A stretch of 64,000 nt of DNA from Anoxypelagibacter sp902613655 (GTDB taxonomy: Bacteria > Pseudomonadota > Alphaproteobacteria > Pelagibacterales > Pelagibacteraceae): contig CACMHR010000002.1 in the NCBI GenBank assembly GCA_902613655.1, forward strand, positions 71,651-135,650, read 5' to 3'. Positions 18,172-27,186 of the stretch are shown here, in pieces. The position numbers and the translations under genes were made by a program. Within the stretch, counting starts at the first letter, position 1. Every line of letters starts with the position of its first letter. The notes under the pieces are model-generated. The model was not told where the DNA came from. It saw only the letters and a list, made by a program, of their open reading frames with translations, and did no database searches.

Positions 18172-19725
18172 ATGTTAAATAGAGGAATAGATAAGCAAGA
18201 ACTTTTAAGGATTGTAGACTCTGTTGCAAATGAAAAATCTATAGACAAAGAGTTGATAATTAATTCTATGGAAATAGCAATTCAAAGAGCCGCATACAGC
18301 AAATTTGGATATGAAAATTCGATTGAAGCTACAATCAATAGAGAAGATGGAAGTATTAAAATTCAAAAAGTTTTAGAAATTGTTGAAAGCGTTGAAGATC
18401 CAGTTAAACAAATTTCATTAAAACAAGCGGAGAATTTAGACAAAAAAAATAAAAATTTAAAAATTGGTGATAAAATCTACGAAGAATTACCCCAAATTGA
18501 TTTTGGAAGAATAGCAGCTCAAAGTGCCAAACAAGTTATTTCTCAAAAAGTTAGAGAAGCAGAAAAAAATAGACAATTTGAAGATTTTAAAGACAAACAA
18601 GGTCAAATTTTAAGTGGAATAATAAAACGAACAGAGTACGGAAACGTAATTGTTGATTTAGGTAGAGCAGAGGGAATTATAAGGAAAGAGGAGTTAATAC
18701 AAAGAGAAGTCTTAAAGAACGGGGATAGAGTAAAAGCTTACTGTTTTGAGGTTAAACAAGACACAAAGGGTCATCAAATATTTTTATCTAGAGCTCATCC
18801 ACAATTTTTAGCAAGATTATTTTTTCAAGAGGTTCCGGAAATTTATGAAGGTGTAATAGAAATAAAATCAGTATCGAGGGATCCTGGAAGTAGAGCAAAA
18901 ATATGTGTTAATTCAAAAGACTCCTCTCTTGATCCTGTCGGCGCATGTGTTGGAATGAGAGGTAGCAGGGTTCAAACAGTCGTTAATGAATTGCAAGGAG
19001 AAAAAATAGATATAATAAAATGGACTGAAGATTTACCTACACTAGTAGCAGAGTCTTTATCGCCTGCTGAAATCCAAAAAGTTTTAATTGATGAAGAGAA
19101 CAAAAGAATAGAGGTAATTTTATCTGAAGAAAACTTAAGTAAAGCTATAGGTAGACGAGGACAAAATGTTAGACTTGCATCTAAATTAATAAATTACGAA
19201 ATAGATATACTAACAGATGCTGAAGACTCAGAGAGAAGACAAAAAGAATTTAAAGAGAGAACAGAACTTCTTGTTAAAGCATTAGAAGTAGATGAAACTT
19301 TAGGACAGCTTTTAGTTTCAGAAAACTTCCAAAATATTGAAGAAATTGCTCAATCAAATGTCGAGGATCTTTCTAAAATTGAAGGTATCGAGGAAACAAC
19401 TGCTAAAGAATTAATTGAAAGAGGAAAAGAATATTTGATTAAAGAAAAAGAGGAAATTTCTGAAAAATTAAAAAAACTTGGTGTCGAAGATAGTTTGACT
19501 AAACTTGAAGGAATGACTCAGGGAATGCTGGTTGTTCTAGGAGAAAAAAATATCAAGAAACTTAAAGATTTCGCCGAACTTTCTTCTGATGAACTTATTG
19601 GTGGCATGGATGAAATTAAAGGTAAAAGAATAAAAGTAGACGGATATTTAGAGGAGTTTAATTTATCCAAAGAAGAAGCTGACAACTTAATAATGAGTGC
19701 AAGAAAGATAGTATTTGCTGATTAA
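18172..19725 (+). CDS. nusA: Transcription termination/antitermination factor NusA
   Basis: NusA binds RNA polymerase and nascent RNA and modulates pausing, termination and antitermination. The 517-residue protein shows the N-terminal polymerase-binding domain (about 1-125), an S1 domain (about 130-200, GQILSGIIKRTEYGNVIVDLG), KH1 and KH2 domains (about 225-345, including GACVGMRGSRVQ and AIGRRGQNVRLA), and two C-terminal helix-hairpin-helix acidic repeats (about 360-510). It heads a nusA-infB-rbfA-rpsO-pnp cluster. Three genes usual in alphaproteobacteria around this point (trmB and rimP before it, ylxR after it) are missing here. Confidence 0.97.
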   Translation: MLNRGIDKQELLRIVDSVANEKSIDKELIINSMEIAIQRAAYSKFGYENSIEATINREDGSIKIQKVLEIVESVEDPVKQISLKQAENLDKKNKNLKIGDKIYEELPQIDFGRIAAQSAKQVISQKVREAEKNRQFEDFKDKQGQILSGIIKRTEYGNVIVDLGRAEGIIRKEELIQREVLKNGDRVKAYCFEVKQDTKGHQIFLSRAHPQFLARLFFQEVPEIYEGVIEIKSVSRDPGSRAKICVNSKDSSLDPVGACVGMRGSRVQTVVNELQGEKIDIIKWTEDLPTLVAESLSPAEIQKVLIDEENKRIEVILSEENLSKAIGRRGQNVRLASKLINYEIDILTDAEDSERRQKEFKERTELLVKALEVDETLGQLLVSENFQNIEEIAQSNVEDLSKIEGIEETTAKELIERGKEYLIKEKEEISEKLKKLGVEDSLTKLEGMTQGMLVVLGEKNIKKLKDFAELSSDELIGGMDEIKGKRIKVDGYLEEFNLSKEEADNLIMSARKIVFAD

Positions 19726-19728
19726 AAT

Positions 19729-21942
19729 ATGCAAAAAGATAAAAATAAAAAAAAAACTCTAACAATATCAAGCTCGTTTACCAAAAAATTTAATCCAAGC
19801 TCTTTTGGTAAGACTTCAAAAAAGTCTTACATAGTTGATAAGAAAAAAAATGCAAAACCTCCTTTCAAGTCTAACAAAAATTTTTCATCTAATTCTGCTT
19901 TTAAAGGTAGCCAAAATAACAGGAATTTTAATAGGAAATTTGTTGAGCAACAGGCAACAAAAAGGTTTATCAGGTCAGATAAAAACAAAAAAGATGAAAC
20001 TAACAGAACAAAAGATAAAGGAAATTTTAAAGATAAGAGTTTTAATATTAAGAGAGAATCAAAGTTAACAATTTCGACAGCAATGAACGTTGAAGAGTTC
20101 GAAATTAAGCAAAGAAGTTTAGCTTCAGTAAAAAGAGCAAGACTAAAAGATAAGAAAGGTTTAAATACCGATGAAAAAAAGGAGTTTAAGAAAGTTATAA
20201 GAGAAGTTAAAATTCCTTCACAAATAACTATTCAAGAATTATCAAATAGGATGGCAGAACAATCTGCATCTATCATCAAATTTTTATTAAATATGGGTGT
20301 TAAGGCTACAATAAATCATACTATCGATAAAGATACTTCGGAATATATTGTTAAAGAATTTGGTCACAAAGCAATCTTTGAAGAAGTGCCAGTAAAAATA
20401 TTAAATAAAGTATCCCAAGATAATGGAAAAAATTTGTCTCCAAGGTCACCAATAGTAACTATAATGGGACATGTTGATCATGGAAAAACTTCTTTATTAG
20501 ACTCCCTGAGAAGCTCTAATGTAGTTTCAGGTGAACACGGAGGAATTACCCAACATATAGGGGCTTATCAAGTTGGTGATTCAGAAAACAAAATAATTAC
20601 ATTTATTGATACTCCCGGACATGCAGCATTCACAGAAATGAGAGCAAGAGGTTCAAAAGTAACCGATATTGTTGTTTTAGTAATTGCTGCTGATGACGGA
20701 GTTAAACCACAAACAGTAGAGGCAATTCAACACGCAAAGGCTGCAAAAGTTCCAATAATTGTTGCAATTAATAAATGTGATTTACCAAATTCGAATATAA
20801 GCAAAATAAAGAACGACCTGATGCGTTACGAGTTAGTAGCCGAAGATCTAAGTGGTGATACTTTATTTGTTGAAGTATCAGCTACTAAGAAAAAAAATCT
20901 AGATAAATTAAAAGAAACCATTTTACTCCAAGCAGAAATTTTAGATTTAAAGGCTTCAAAAAATGGGCAGGCCAAAGGAATTGTTTTGGAGTCTAAAATC
21001 GATAAAGGGAAAGGTCCAGTTTCAACCATTTTAATAACTGAGGGTTCTTTAAAAAAAGGGGATCATTTTGTCTGTGGTAAAACATTAGGAAAAATTCGTG
21101 CGATGATTAGCCATGAAGGTAAAAATCTCGAAGTTGCTTTACCGTCAATGCCAGTAGAAATACTTGGTATGCAAGAATCAGCAAAAGCTGGAGATGAATT
21201 TTTTGTAGTTGAAAATGAGGACGAAGCTAAAAAAATAAATGATTTTGAAAAATTAGGAACAAAGGAAAACCACAATATAATATCACAAGACAACACAAAA
21301 CTCTTTGACAAACAAGGAACAAAAGAGGAATTGAATATTATTTTAAAATCTGATGTTCAAGGATCAAGCGAGGCACTGAGGAATGCAATTAATAAAATTA
21401 GTCATTCCGAGGTAACTCCTAAAATTATTTTATCAGATATTGGAATGATAAATGAGACAGATATATCGCTTGCAAAGGCTTCTGATGCAGTAGTCATTGG
21501 ATTTAATGTAAAACCAAATAAAGAGGCAAAAAAATTATCTGAAGCCCAAAAAGTAAGAATAGAATTTTTTAATGTAATTTACAAAGCCATTGAATTTGTT
21601 GAAAAGTCTCTTTCAGGTCTTTTAGAGCCCGAAAGGAAAGAAAAAATTGAAGGCACAGCAGAGATACTTAAAATTTTTAAACTTTCAAAGTCCGGAAAAG
21701 TTGCCGGATCAAAAGTTACTGAGGGTGAAATAAAGAATAATTCTAAGGCACGAATTATTAGAGATGGGAAAATAGTGTATGATGGGCAAATCACAAGTAT
21801 TTTTAGAGAAAAAAATGCTGCAAAAGAAGTTAAAAGTGGACTTGAATGCGGTATTACTTTTAAAAACTTTCTTGATTTTAAGGAAAAAGATATGATCGAG
21901 TCCTATAAAGTTGATATGATAGAAAGGCAAATAAATGAGTAA
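19729..21942 (+). CDS. infB: Translation initiation factor IF-2
   Basis: IF-2 is the GTPase that places fMet-tRNA on the 30S subunit. At 737 residues it is shorter than the E. coli protein (890); the reduction is in the low-complexity Lys/Asn/Ser-rich N-terminal region (about 1-160), which is basic and poorly conserved. An IF2_N domain lies around 165-215. The G domain has GHVDHGKT at 247-254, DTPGHAAFTEMRARG and NKCDLP, followed by domains II-IV with DVQGSSEAL. It starts three bases after nusA stops, and its end overlaps rbfA by eight bases. Confidence 0.97.
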   Translation: MQKDKNKKKTLTISSSFTKKFNPSSFGKTSKKSYIVDKKKNAKPPFKSNKNFSSNSAFKGSQNNRNFNRKFVEQQATKRFIRSDKNKKDETNRTKDKGNFKDKSFNIKRESKLTISTAMNVEEFEIKQRSLASVKRARLKDKKGLNTDEKKEFKKVIREVKIPSQITIQELSNRMAEQSASIIKFLLNMGVKATINHTIDKDTSEYIVKEFGHKAIFEEVPVKILNKVSQDNGKNLSPRSPIVTIMGHVDHGKTSLLDSLRSSNVVSGEHGGITQHIGAYQVGDSENKIITFIDTPGHAAFTEMRARGSKVTDIVVLVIAADDGVKPQTVEAIQHAKAAKVPIIVAINKCDLPNSNISKIKNDLMRYELVAEDLSGDTLFVEVSATKKKNLDKLKETILLQAEILDLKASKNGQAKGIVLESKIDKGKGPVSTILITEGSLKKGDHFVCGKTLGKIRAMISHEGKNLEVALPSMPVEILGMQESAKAGDEFFVVENEDEAKKINDFEKLGTKENHNIISQDNTKLFDKQGTKEELNIILKSDVQGSSEALRNAINKISHSEVTPKIILSDIGMINETDISLAKASDAVVIGFNVKPNKEAKKLSEAQKVRIEFFNVIYKAIEFVEKSLSGLLEPERKEKIEGTAEILKIFKLSKSGKVAGSKVTEGEIKNNSKARIIRDGKIVYDGQITSIFREKNAAKEVKSGLECGITFKNFLDFKEKDMIESYKVDMIERQINE

Positions 21943-22309
21943 AAATTCAATTGAAGGATATCCAAATCATAGACATCTTAGAGTCGGTGAACTGGTGAAA
22001 CAAAATTTAGGTCAAATATTTATAAGAAATGAGGCGAAGATACCAGCATTTAACACCAAAATGGTTACTGTAACGGAAGTAAAAATGAGCTCAGATTTAA
22101 AATCAGCAAGAGCTTATGTTATACCACTTGGTGGAAAAGAGACTAAAAAAACAGTTAATATATTGACCGAGTTTTCTTATCTTGTTAGAAAGGCTTTATC
22201 AAAAAAATTAGATATAAAATTTCTTCCACGTTTATATTTTGTAGAAGACAAATCTTTTGATTATGCAGAAAGAATTGAAAAACTTATTAAAGAAAATAAA
22301 AATAAATGA
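21935..22309 (+). CDS. rbfA: Ribosome-binding factor A
   Basis: RbfA is a 30S assembly factor acting on the 5' helix of 16S rRNA, needed especially at low temperature. The 124-residue protein has the KH-like RbfA fold with R-x-RVGELVKQNLGQIF near residue 15, a VTVTEVKMSSDLKSARAYV strand pair and a C-terminal FVEDKSFDYAERIEKLI helix. It overlaps infB by eight bases and rpsO by four. The truB gene that normally separates rbfA from rpsO is absent, so rbfA is directly coupled to rpsO. Confidence 0.94.
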   Translation: MSKNSIEGYPNHRHLRVGELVKQNLGQIFIRNEAKIPAFNTKMVTVTEVKMSSDLKSARAYVIPLGGKETKKTVNILTEFSYLVRKALSKKLDIKFLPRLYFVEDKSFDYAERIEKLIKENKNK

Positions 22310-22563
22310 AATCAAAAAAAAATATTATTAAATTGTTAGCACTTCATAAAAATGACGTAGGATCAACCGAAGTTCAAATTGGAATATTAAGTGAGAAAAT
22401 TAAAAATCTCTCTGAACATTTTAAAAAATTCAAGAAAGACAAACATTCAACTAGAGGACTAACAAAATCTGTAAATCAACGAAAAAGACTTTTACAATAT
22501 TTAAGCAAAAGAAACCCAAAAGCGTATACAGATATTATAAAAAAACTTAACTTAAGAAAATAA
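22306..22563 (+). CDS. rpsO: 30S ribosomal protein S15
   Basis: S15 is a primary 16S rRNA binding protein in the central domain of the 30S subunit. The 85-residue product contains GSTEVQIGILSEKIKNLSEHF near residue 18 and the conserved HSTRGLTKSVNQRKRLLQYL block, followed by the usual basic C-terminus. It is four residues shorter than the E. coli protein. The ATG overlaps the rbfA stop (ATGA), and pnp begins immediately after its stop codon, preserving the near-universal rpsO-pnp pairing. Confidence 0.97.
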   Translation: MKSKKNIIKLLALHKNDVGSTEVQIGILSEKIKNLSEHFKKFKKDKHSTRGLTKSVNQRKRLLQYLSKRNPKAYTDIIKKLNLRK

Positions 22564-24432
22564 ATGTTTAAAGAATTTAAAGAAGAAATAGATTTTGGCG
22601 GAAAAAAAGTAACTTTAGAAACAGGAAAGATTGCCCGCCAGGCCGATGGAGCAATAATTGCCACATGTGGTGAAACAGTAGTTATCGCAACGGTAGTTGG
22701 TGCAAAAAAAGTTAATCCCGAAACCGACTATTTTCCTTTATCTGTAAATTATCAAGAGAAATATTATGCGGCTGGAAAAATTCCAGGTGGATATTTCAAA
22801 AGAGAAGCAAGACCGACAGAAGCTGAAACTTTAATATCTAGATTAATAGATAGACCGATAAGACCTTTGTTTCCTGAAAATTTTAAAAACGAGGTACAGA
22901 TTTTACCTACTGTGCTTTCATATGATAATGAAAATGAAGCAGATATACTTTCGATAATAGCTTGTTCAGCGGCCCTATCTATTTCTGGACTTCCTTTTAG
23001 AGGCCCCATAGCAGCATCCAGAGTAGGTTTCATAGACAATAAAAATGTTCTAAATCCCACAAAAAAAGAATTAGAAAATTCTAAATTGGATTTAGTTGTG
23101 GCTGGAACAAAGGATGCAGTATTAATGGTAGAGTCCGAAGCTTCAGGTTTAACTGAAAAACAAATGTTAGATGCTGTTAAATTTGGACATGAAAGTTTTG
23201 TAAATGTTATAAAGGGCATTGAGAAATTGGCAAAAGAAGCTTCAAAAGAGAAATGGAAAATAGAAGAAAAAGATTTTAGCGAAGTCTCTAAAAAAATTAA
23301 AAAAGAGCTTACCAAAGATTTAGAGAAAGCATTTACAGAAAAAGATAAAAAGAAAAGATCTGATTTAATAAGTGCAGCCGGAGAGACCTGCAAATCGTTA
23401 TTTAAAGATGACGAGGTCCTATTGGAACATGAAATAATGACTCAACTTAAAAATTTAGAAAAAGAAATAGTTAGAACAAGAATTTTAAAAAATAAAAAAA
23501 GAATTGATGGCAGAGGTCTTTCAGATGTAAGACCAATAAAATGTCAAGTAGGTATACTGCCAAGAGTTCATGGTTCGGCATTATTCACAAGAGGTGAAAC
23601 ACAAGCAATAGTAACAACCACTTTGGGGACCTCTGATGATGAGCAGAGGATCGAAAGCTTGGAAGGATTAAAAAGGCAAAGATTTATGTTACACTATAAT
23701 TTTCCTCCATTTTCTGTAGGAGAAACTGGCAGGATAGGAACTGGCAGAAGAGAAGTGGGACACGGTAAACTAGCTTGGAGAGCATTGAACTCATCATTGC
23801 CAAAAAAAGAAAATTTTCCATATACTTTAAGAATTGTATCAGAAATTACCGAGTCTAATGGATCATCATCGATGGCAACAGTATGCGGATCTTCTCTTGC
23901 ATTAATGGATGCAGCAGTTCCTATAGCTGAACCGGTTGCTGGAATAGCGATGGGATTAATTAAAGAGAAAAATGATTTTTCTATTTTATCTGATATATTG
24001 GGAGATGAAGATCATTTAGGAGATATGGACTTTAAAGTAGCAGGTACAAAAGAAGGTATTACATCTCTTCAAATGGATATTAAAATTACAGGTATCACTT
24101 TCGAAATTATGGAAAAAGCTCTTGCACAGGCAAAGGAGGGACGAGTGCATATCTTAAATGAAATGAATAAAACTATTAAATCTTCTAGAAAAGAAGTAGG
24201 AAAGCACACTCCAAAAATGGAGAAAATAAAAGTTGATAAAAAAGATATTGCAACTGTAATAGGCAAAGGTGGGGCTACAATAAGAGAAATTGTAGAAAAG
24301 TCTGGAGCAAAAGTCGATGTTAATGATACTGGCGAAGTTACTATTGCAGCAGCAAATGATGAAACAAGAAAGATCGCAGTTCAAATGATAAACGACCTTG
24401 TTGCAAAACCTGAAATGGGAAAAAACATATAA
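22564..24432 (+). CDS. pnp: Polyribonucleotide nucleotidyltransferase (PNPase), frameshifted before its S1 domain
   Basis: PNPase is the phosphorolytic 3'-5' exoribonuclease of the RNA degradosome. This 622-residue frame contains both RNase PH-like domains (about 1-215 and 310-540, with FTRGETQAIVT and the GEDHLGDMDFKVAGT active-site block), the connecting helical domain, and the KH domain (IDKKDIATVIGKGGATIREI). It then stops at GKNI just where the C-terminal S1 domain should begin. That domain follows in the +1 frame at 24398-24637. The break is at a run of six A residues (24420-24425); removing one A restores a protein of about 690 residues. A sequencing or assembly indel is the simplest explanation; a real truncation would cost RNA affinity. 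Confidence 0.93.
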   Translation: MFKEFKEEIDFGGKKVTLETGKIARQADGAIIATCGETVVIATVVGAKKVNPETDYFPLSVNYQEKYYAAGKIPGGYFKREARPTEAETLISRLIDRPIRPLFPENFKNEVQILPTVLSYDNENEADILSIIACSAALSISGLPFRGPIAASRVGFIDNKNVLNPTKKELENSKLDLVVAGTKDAVLMVESEASGLTEKQMLDAVKFGHESFVNVIKGIEKLAKEASKEKWKIEEKDFSEVSKKIKKELTKDLEKAFTEKDKKKRSDLISAAGETCKSLFKDDEVLLEHEIMTQLKNLEKEIVRTRILKNKKRIDGRGLSDVRPIKCQVGILPRVHGSALFTRGETQAIVTTTLGTSDDEQRIESLEGLKRQRFMLHYNFPPFSVGETGRIGTGRREVGHGKLAWRALNSSLPKKENFPYTLRIVSEITESNGSSSMATVCGSSLALMDAAVPIAEPVAGIAMGLIKEKNDFSILSDILGDEDHLGDMDFKVAGTKEGITSLQMDIKITGITFEIMEKALAQAKEGRVHILNEMNKTIKSSRKEVGKHTPKMEKIKVDKKDIATVIGKGGATIREIVEKSGAKVDVNDTGEVTIAAANDETRKIAVQMINDLVAKPEMGKNI

Positions 24433-24637
24433 AGGGAAAGTTGTTAAAATTATGGAATTCGGAGCTTTTGTAAACTTTTTAGGAAAACAAGATGGACTTG
24501 TTCATATTTCACAGCTGGCTGCAAAAAGAGTTCAAAAAGTTACAGATGTAGTCAAAGAAGGCGATGAAGTTTCAGTTAAAGTAATTGGATTTGACAGAGG
24601 CAAAGTCAAACTTTCAATAAAAGAAGCTGTATCGTAA
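24398..24637 (+). pseudogene. pnp: S1 RNA-binding domain of PNPase, displaced into the +1 frame
   Basis: This 79-residue frame encodes TYKGKVVKIMEFGAFVNFLG, DGLVHISQLA and GFDRGKVKLSIKEA, a complete S1 domain of the PNPase type. Its first 10 or so residues are an artefact of the overlapping frame. It has no start of its own that makes sense as an independent gene, and it continues the pnp protein precisely after an extra A at 24420-24425. I regard it as the 3' part of pnp rather than a separate gene. Confidence 0.88.
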
Positions 24638-24642
24638 CATTT

Positions 24643-25161
24643 TTAAATCTGATATTCAAAATTCTGAGTTTTTTCATTTACGCTAAGTTCTTTTGCACCA
24701 TTTCTCAAATGAAAATTTCTCGCCATTTCTGTTAGTGGAGATAATGTAATTAGTCTATTTAAGTGATTTGATTTTTTAATTTTTTTAAATACTTCTTTAA
24801 CAATAAGCTTCCCCCCACCTTTTTTCTTAGACCAAACAGTATATGCAATCGCTATTTTACCAACATTTTGATTTCGCCATGAAGCACTTTGCATGTATGC
24901 ATCTCGGGTCATTAAGTCAAATTCTTCAATTGTTTTTGGGATTTCATTTGTAAATCCAAAACACATTATCGCACATATTTCATTTTTATATTTTACACCA
25001 AAGATTTTTCTTCCATGGCTAGTTCTGAAACTAATATCAAGTTCTGGTCTTATAGGATCTTCATTTATATTGCAGGAATTAAGTTCAACCAACTCCGCTC
25101 CCTTAATCCAGTCAAAAAAATTTTCAATTTTTTCTTTTATTTTTTTATTAAATTTTACCAT
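24643..25161 (-). CDS. Putative GNAT-family N-acetyltransferase
   Basis: I do not recognise this 172-residue protein with certainty. The central and C-terminal part (about 80-165) has the look of a GNAT fold: a beta strand IAIAYTVWSKKKGGGKLIVKEVFKKIKK resembling the acetyl-CoA pyrophosphate loop and helix, then LITLSPLTEMARNFHLRNGAKEL, matching the motif B pattern in which a helix ends in a Phe-x-x-x-Gly-F/A-like turn. It follows fabI on the same strand after 25 bases, so it may be cotranscribed with the fatty-acid genes, but no functional link can be inferred. The substrate is unknown. Confidence 0.6.
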   Translation of the reverse strand: MVKFNKKIKEKIENFFDWIKGAELVELNSCNINEDPIRPELDISFRTSHGRKIFGVKYKNEICAIMCFGFTNEIPKTIEEFDLMTRDAYMQSASWRNQNVGKIAIAYTVWSKKKGGGKLIVKEVFKKIKKSNHLNRLITLSPLTEMARNFHLRNGAKELSVNEKTQNFEYQI

Positions 25162-25186
25162 TTAATTATTTGTTTAAGTTTTTTTA

Positions 25187-25972
25187 TTAAGTGATATTTT
25201 TTGGATCTGGCATCCCAGCTTTGTTGTAACCTGCATCTACATAGTGTATCTCTCCAGTTACTCCATCGCTTAAATTACTTAATAAATATAATGCTGATTT
25301 TCCTACATCATTTATGTCCACATTCCTTTTTAAAAATGAATGATCAGCACTCCATTTATATAGAAACTTTGCATCACCAATAGCAGAAGCTGCCAATGTT
25401 TTAATTGGTCCAGCGCTTATTGCATTAACTCTAATACCTTTAGATCCTAAATCCTTTGCAATATATTTTACACTCGACTCCAACGCAGCCTTACAAACTC
25501 CCATTACATTGTAATTTGGAATTACTTTTGTGGACTCATAAGTTAAAGTTAACATGCTTGAACCACTTTTCATTATTTTTGATGCTTCTTTAGCTATTTC
25601 AGTAAATGAAAAACATGAAACCAACATACTTTTTGTAAAATTTTCTCTTGAAGTATCAATATATTGACCTGATAGTTCCGCTCTATCTGAAAATGCAATT
25701 GCGTGAACAACAAAATCGATTTCATTCCATTTACTCTTGACCTCTTGAAAAGTTTTAACAATATCTTCTTTATTTTCTACATTACAATTTAAAAGAAATT
25801 TTGAATTAATAGACTCCGCCAAAGGCGTTACTCTTTTTTTTAGAGCATCACCAAAGTACGTAAATGCCAATTCAGCCCCATTTTCAGCAAGTTTTTTTGA
25901 TATGCCCCATGCTATAGATCTTTCATTAGCAACACCCATGATTAAACCTTTTTTACCCTTAACCAAATCCAT
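25187..25972 (-). CDS. fabI: Enoyl-[acyl-carrier-protein] reductase (NADH), FabI
   Basis: FabI carries out the last reduction of each fatty-acid elongation cycle. The 261-residue short-chain-dehydrogenase-like protein has the FabI nucleotide motif GVANERSIAWGI near residue 13, the catalytic Tyr-x6-Lys in NYNVMGVCKAALES, and the ISAGPIKTLAASAIGD substrate-loop block. Length is standard. It is the last fatty-acid gene of the fabA-fabB-fabI operon, two bases after fabB, an arrangement found in many alphaproteobacteria next to irr. Confidence 0.97.
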   Translation of the reverse strand: MDLVKGKKGLIMGVANERSIAWGISKKLAENGAELAFTYFGDALKKRVTPLAESINSKFLLNCNVENKEDIVKTFQEVKSKWNEIDFVVHAIAFSDRAELSGQYIDTSRENFTKSMLVSCFSFTEIAKEASKIMKSGSSMLTLTYESTKVIPNYNVMGVCKAALESSVKYIAKDLGSKGIRVNAISAGPIKTLAASAIGDAKFLYKWSADHSFLKRNVDINDVGKSALYLLSNLSDGVTGEIHYVDAGYNKAGMPDPKNIT

Positions 25973-25974
25973 TT

Positions 25975-27186
25975 TTAAACCTTTTCGAAAATTAATGTTG
26001 CGTTAGTTCCACCGAAACCGAAACTATTAGACATAACAGAATTTAATTTTATGTTTTTTTCAACTTTCGTAACTATCGGAAATTTTTTAGCTGATTCATC
26101 CATTTCATTTACATTACAAGATGCTGCAATAAAACTATTCTTCATCATTATTAAAGAATAAATAGCCTCGTGAACTGAAGCAGCTCCTAGTGGGTGACCA
26201 GATAGAGATTTTGTTGAACTTATTTTTGGTATTTTATCTTTAAATGCGTCCTTTATAGCTTTTAATTCCGTTATATCTCCTACCGGAGTTGATGTACCAT
26301 GGGTATTAATATAATCAATTTTGTTTCTAGTTGTCTTTAATGCTAAATTCATGCACCTAGTCGCACCCTCCCCAGAAGGTGCAACCATATCAAAACCATC
26401 AGAAGTTGCTCCATAGCCTGTTAATTCTGCGTAAATTTTTGCTCCACGTGCTTTGGCATGTTCAAGTTCCTCTAAAACTAAAACTCCTGCTCCTCCAGCG
26501 ATCACAAATCCATCTCTTGTTTTATCGTAAGGTCTAGAAGCTTTTTGTGGATTATCATTATATTTTGATGAAAGCGCTGTCATTGCATCAAACATAGCTG
26601 TCATTGCAAAATGTATTTCATCACTTCCCCCTGCAAAAATAATTTTTTGTTTTCCAAATTGAATAAGTTCCATTGCATTACCAATGCAGTGACCGCTAGT
26701 GGCACACGCTGAACTTATTGTGTAGTTAACTCCTTTTATTTTAAAAGGAACTGCTAAAGTTGCAGAAGCAGTACTTGCCATAGTTCTTGGAACAATAAAT
26801 GGTCCCATTTTTTTTGGATTCTTTTCTCTAGTTTTATCCGCAGCTAAAATAACATTCTCAATTGAAGGTCCGCCTGACCCCATTACCATACCCGAATCAA
26901 CATTGCTTATATCTTTATCTTCCAAACCCGAATCTTTAATTGCTTCTTTCATCGCCACATAATTATATGCCGATCCGTTACCCATAAATCTTAATGCTTT
27001 TCTGTCAACATGATCTTCAAGCTTTATATTGGGTTTTCCGTGTACATTGCTTTTCAAATTATGCTCTTTATACTCTTCTGCAAAAGAAATTCCAGATTTA
27101 CTATTTATCAGTGAGTCGTATACCTCATTTTGATTGTTCCCAAGGCAGGAAACAATTCCAATACCTGTGACGACAACTCTCTTCAT
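25975..27186 (-). CDS. fabB: 3-oxoacyl-[acyl-carrier-protein] synthase I
   Basis: FabB (KAS I) condenses malonyl-ACP with acyl-ACP and is required for elongating unsaturated chains. The 403-residue thiolase-fold enzyme has the catalytic Cys in SSACATSGHCIG (about residue 163), the two active-site His residues in NTHGTSTPVGD and SGHPLGAASVHE, and a C-terminal NSFGFGGTNATLIF glycine loop. Pairing with fabA supports the KAS I rather than KAS II (fabF) assignment. It overlaps fabA by four bases (ATGA). Confidence 0.96.
   Translation of the reverse strand: MKRVVVTGIGIVSCLGNNQNEVYDSLINSKSGISFAEEYKEHNLKSNVHGKPNIKLEDHVDRKALRFMGNGSAYNYVAMKEAIKDSGLEDKDISNVDSGMVMGSGGPSIENVILAADKTREKNPKKMGPFIVPRTMASTASATLAVPFKIKGVNYTISSACATSGHCIGNAMELIQFGKQKIIFAGGSDEIHFAMTAMFDAMTALSSKYNDNPQKASRPYDKTRDGFVIAGGAGVLVLEELEHAKARGAKIYAELTGYGATSDGFDMVAPSGEGATRCMNLALKTTRNKIDYINTHGTSTPVGDITELKAIKDAFKDKIPKISSTKSLSGHPLGAASVHEAIYSLIMMKNSFIAASCNVNEMDESAKKFPIVTKVEKNIKLNSVMSNSFGFGGTNATLIFEKV

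Noticed and set aside
22764..23393. Open frame of 209 residues antisense to pnp
   Set aside because: It lies wholly within the conserved RNase PH domains of pnp on the other strand, has low-complexity Ser/Phe-rich sequence and no recognisable domain.
24419..24432. A-AAA-AAC heptamer in pnp as a programmed -1 frameshift site
   Set aside because: The heptamer is in the right phase, but the S1 domain lies in the +1 frame, which a -1 slip does not reach; an extra A explains the data better.
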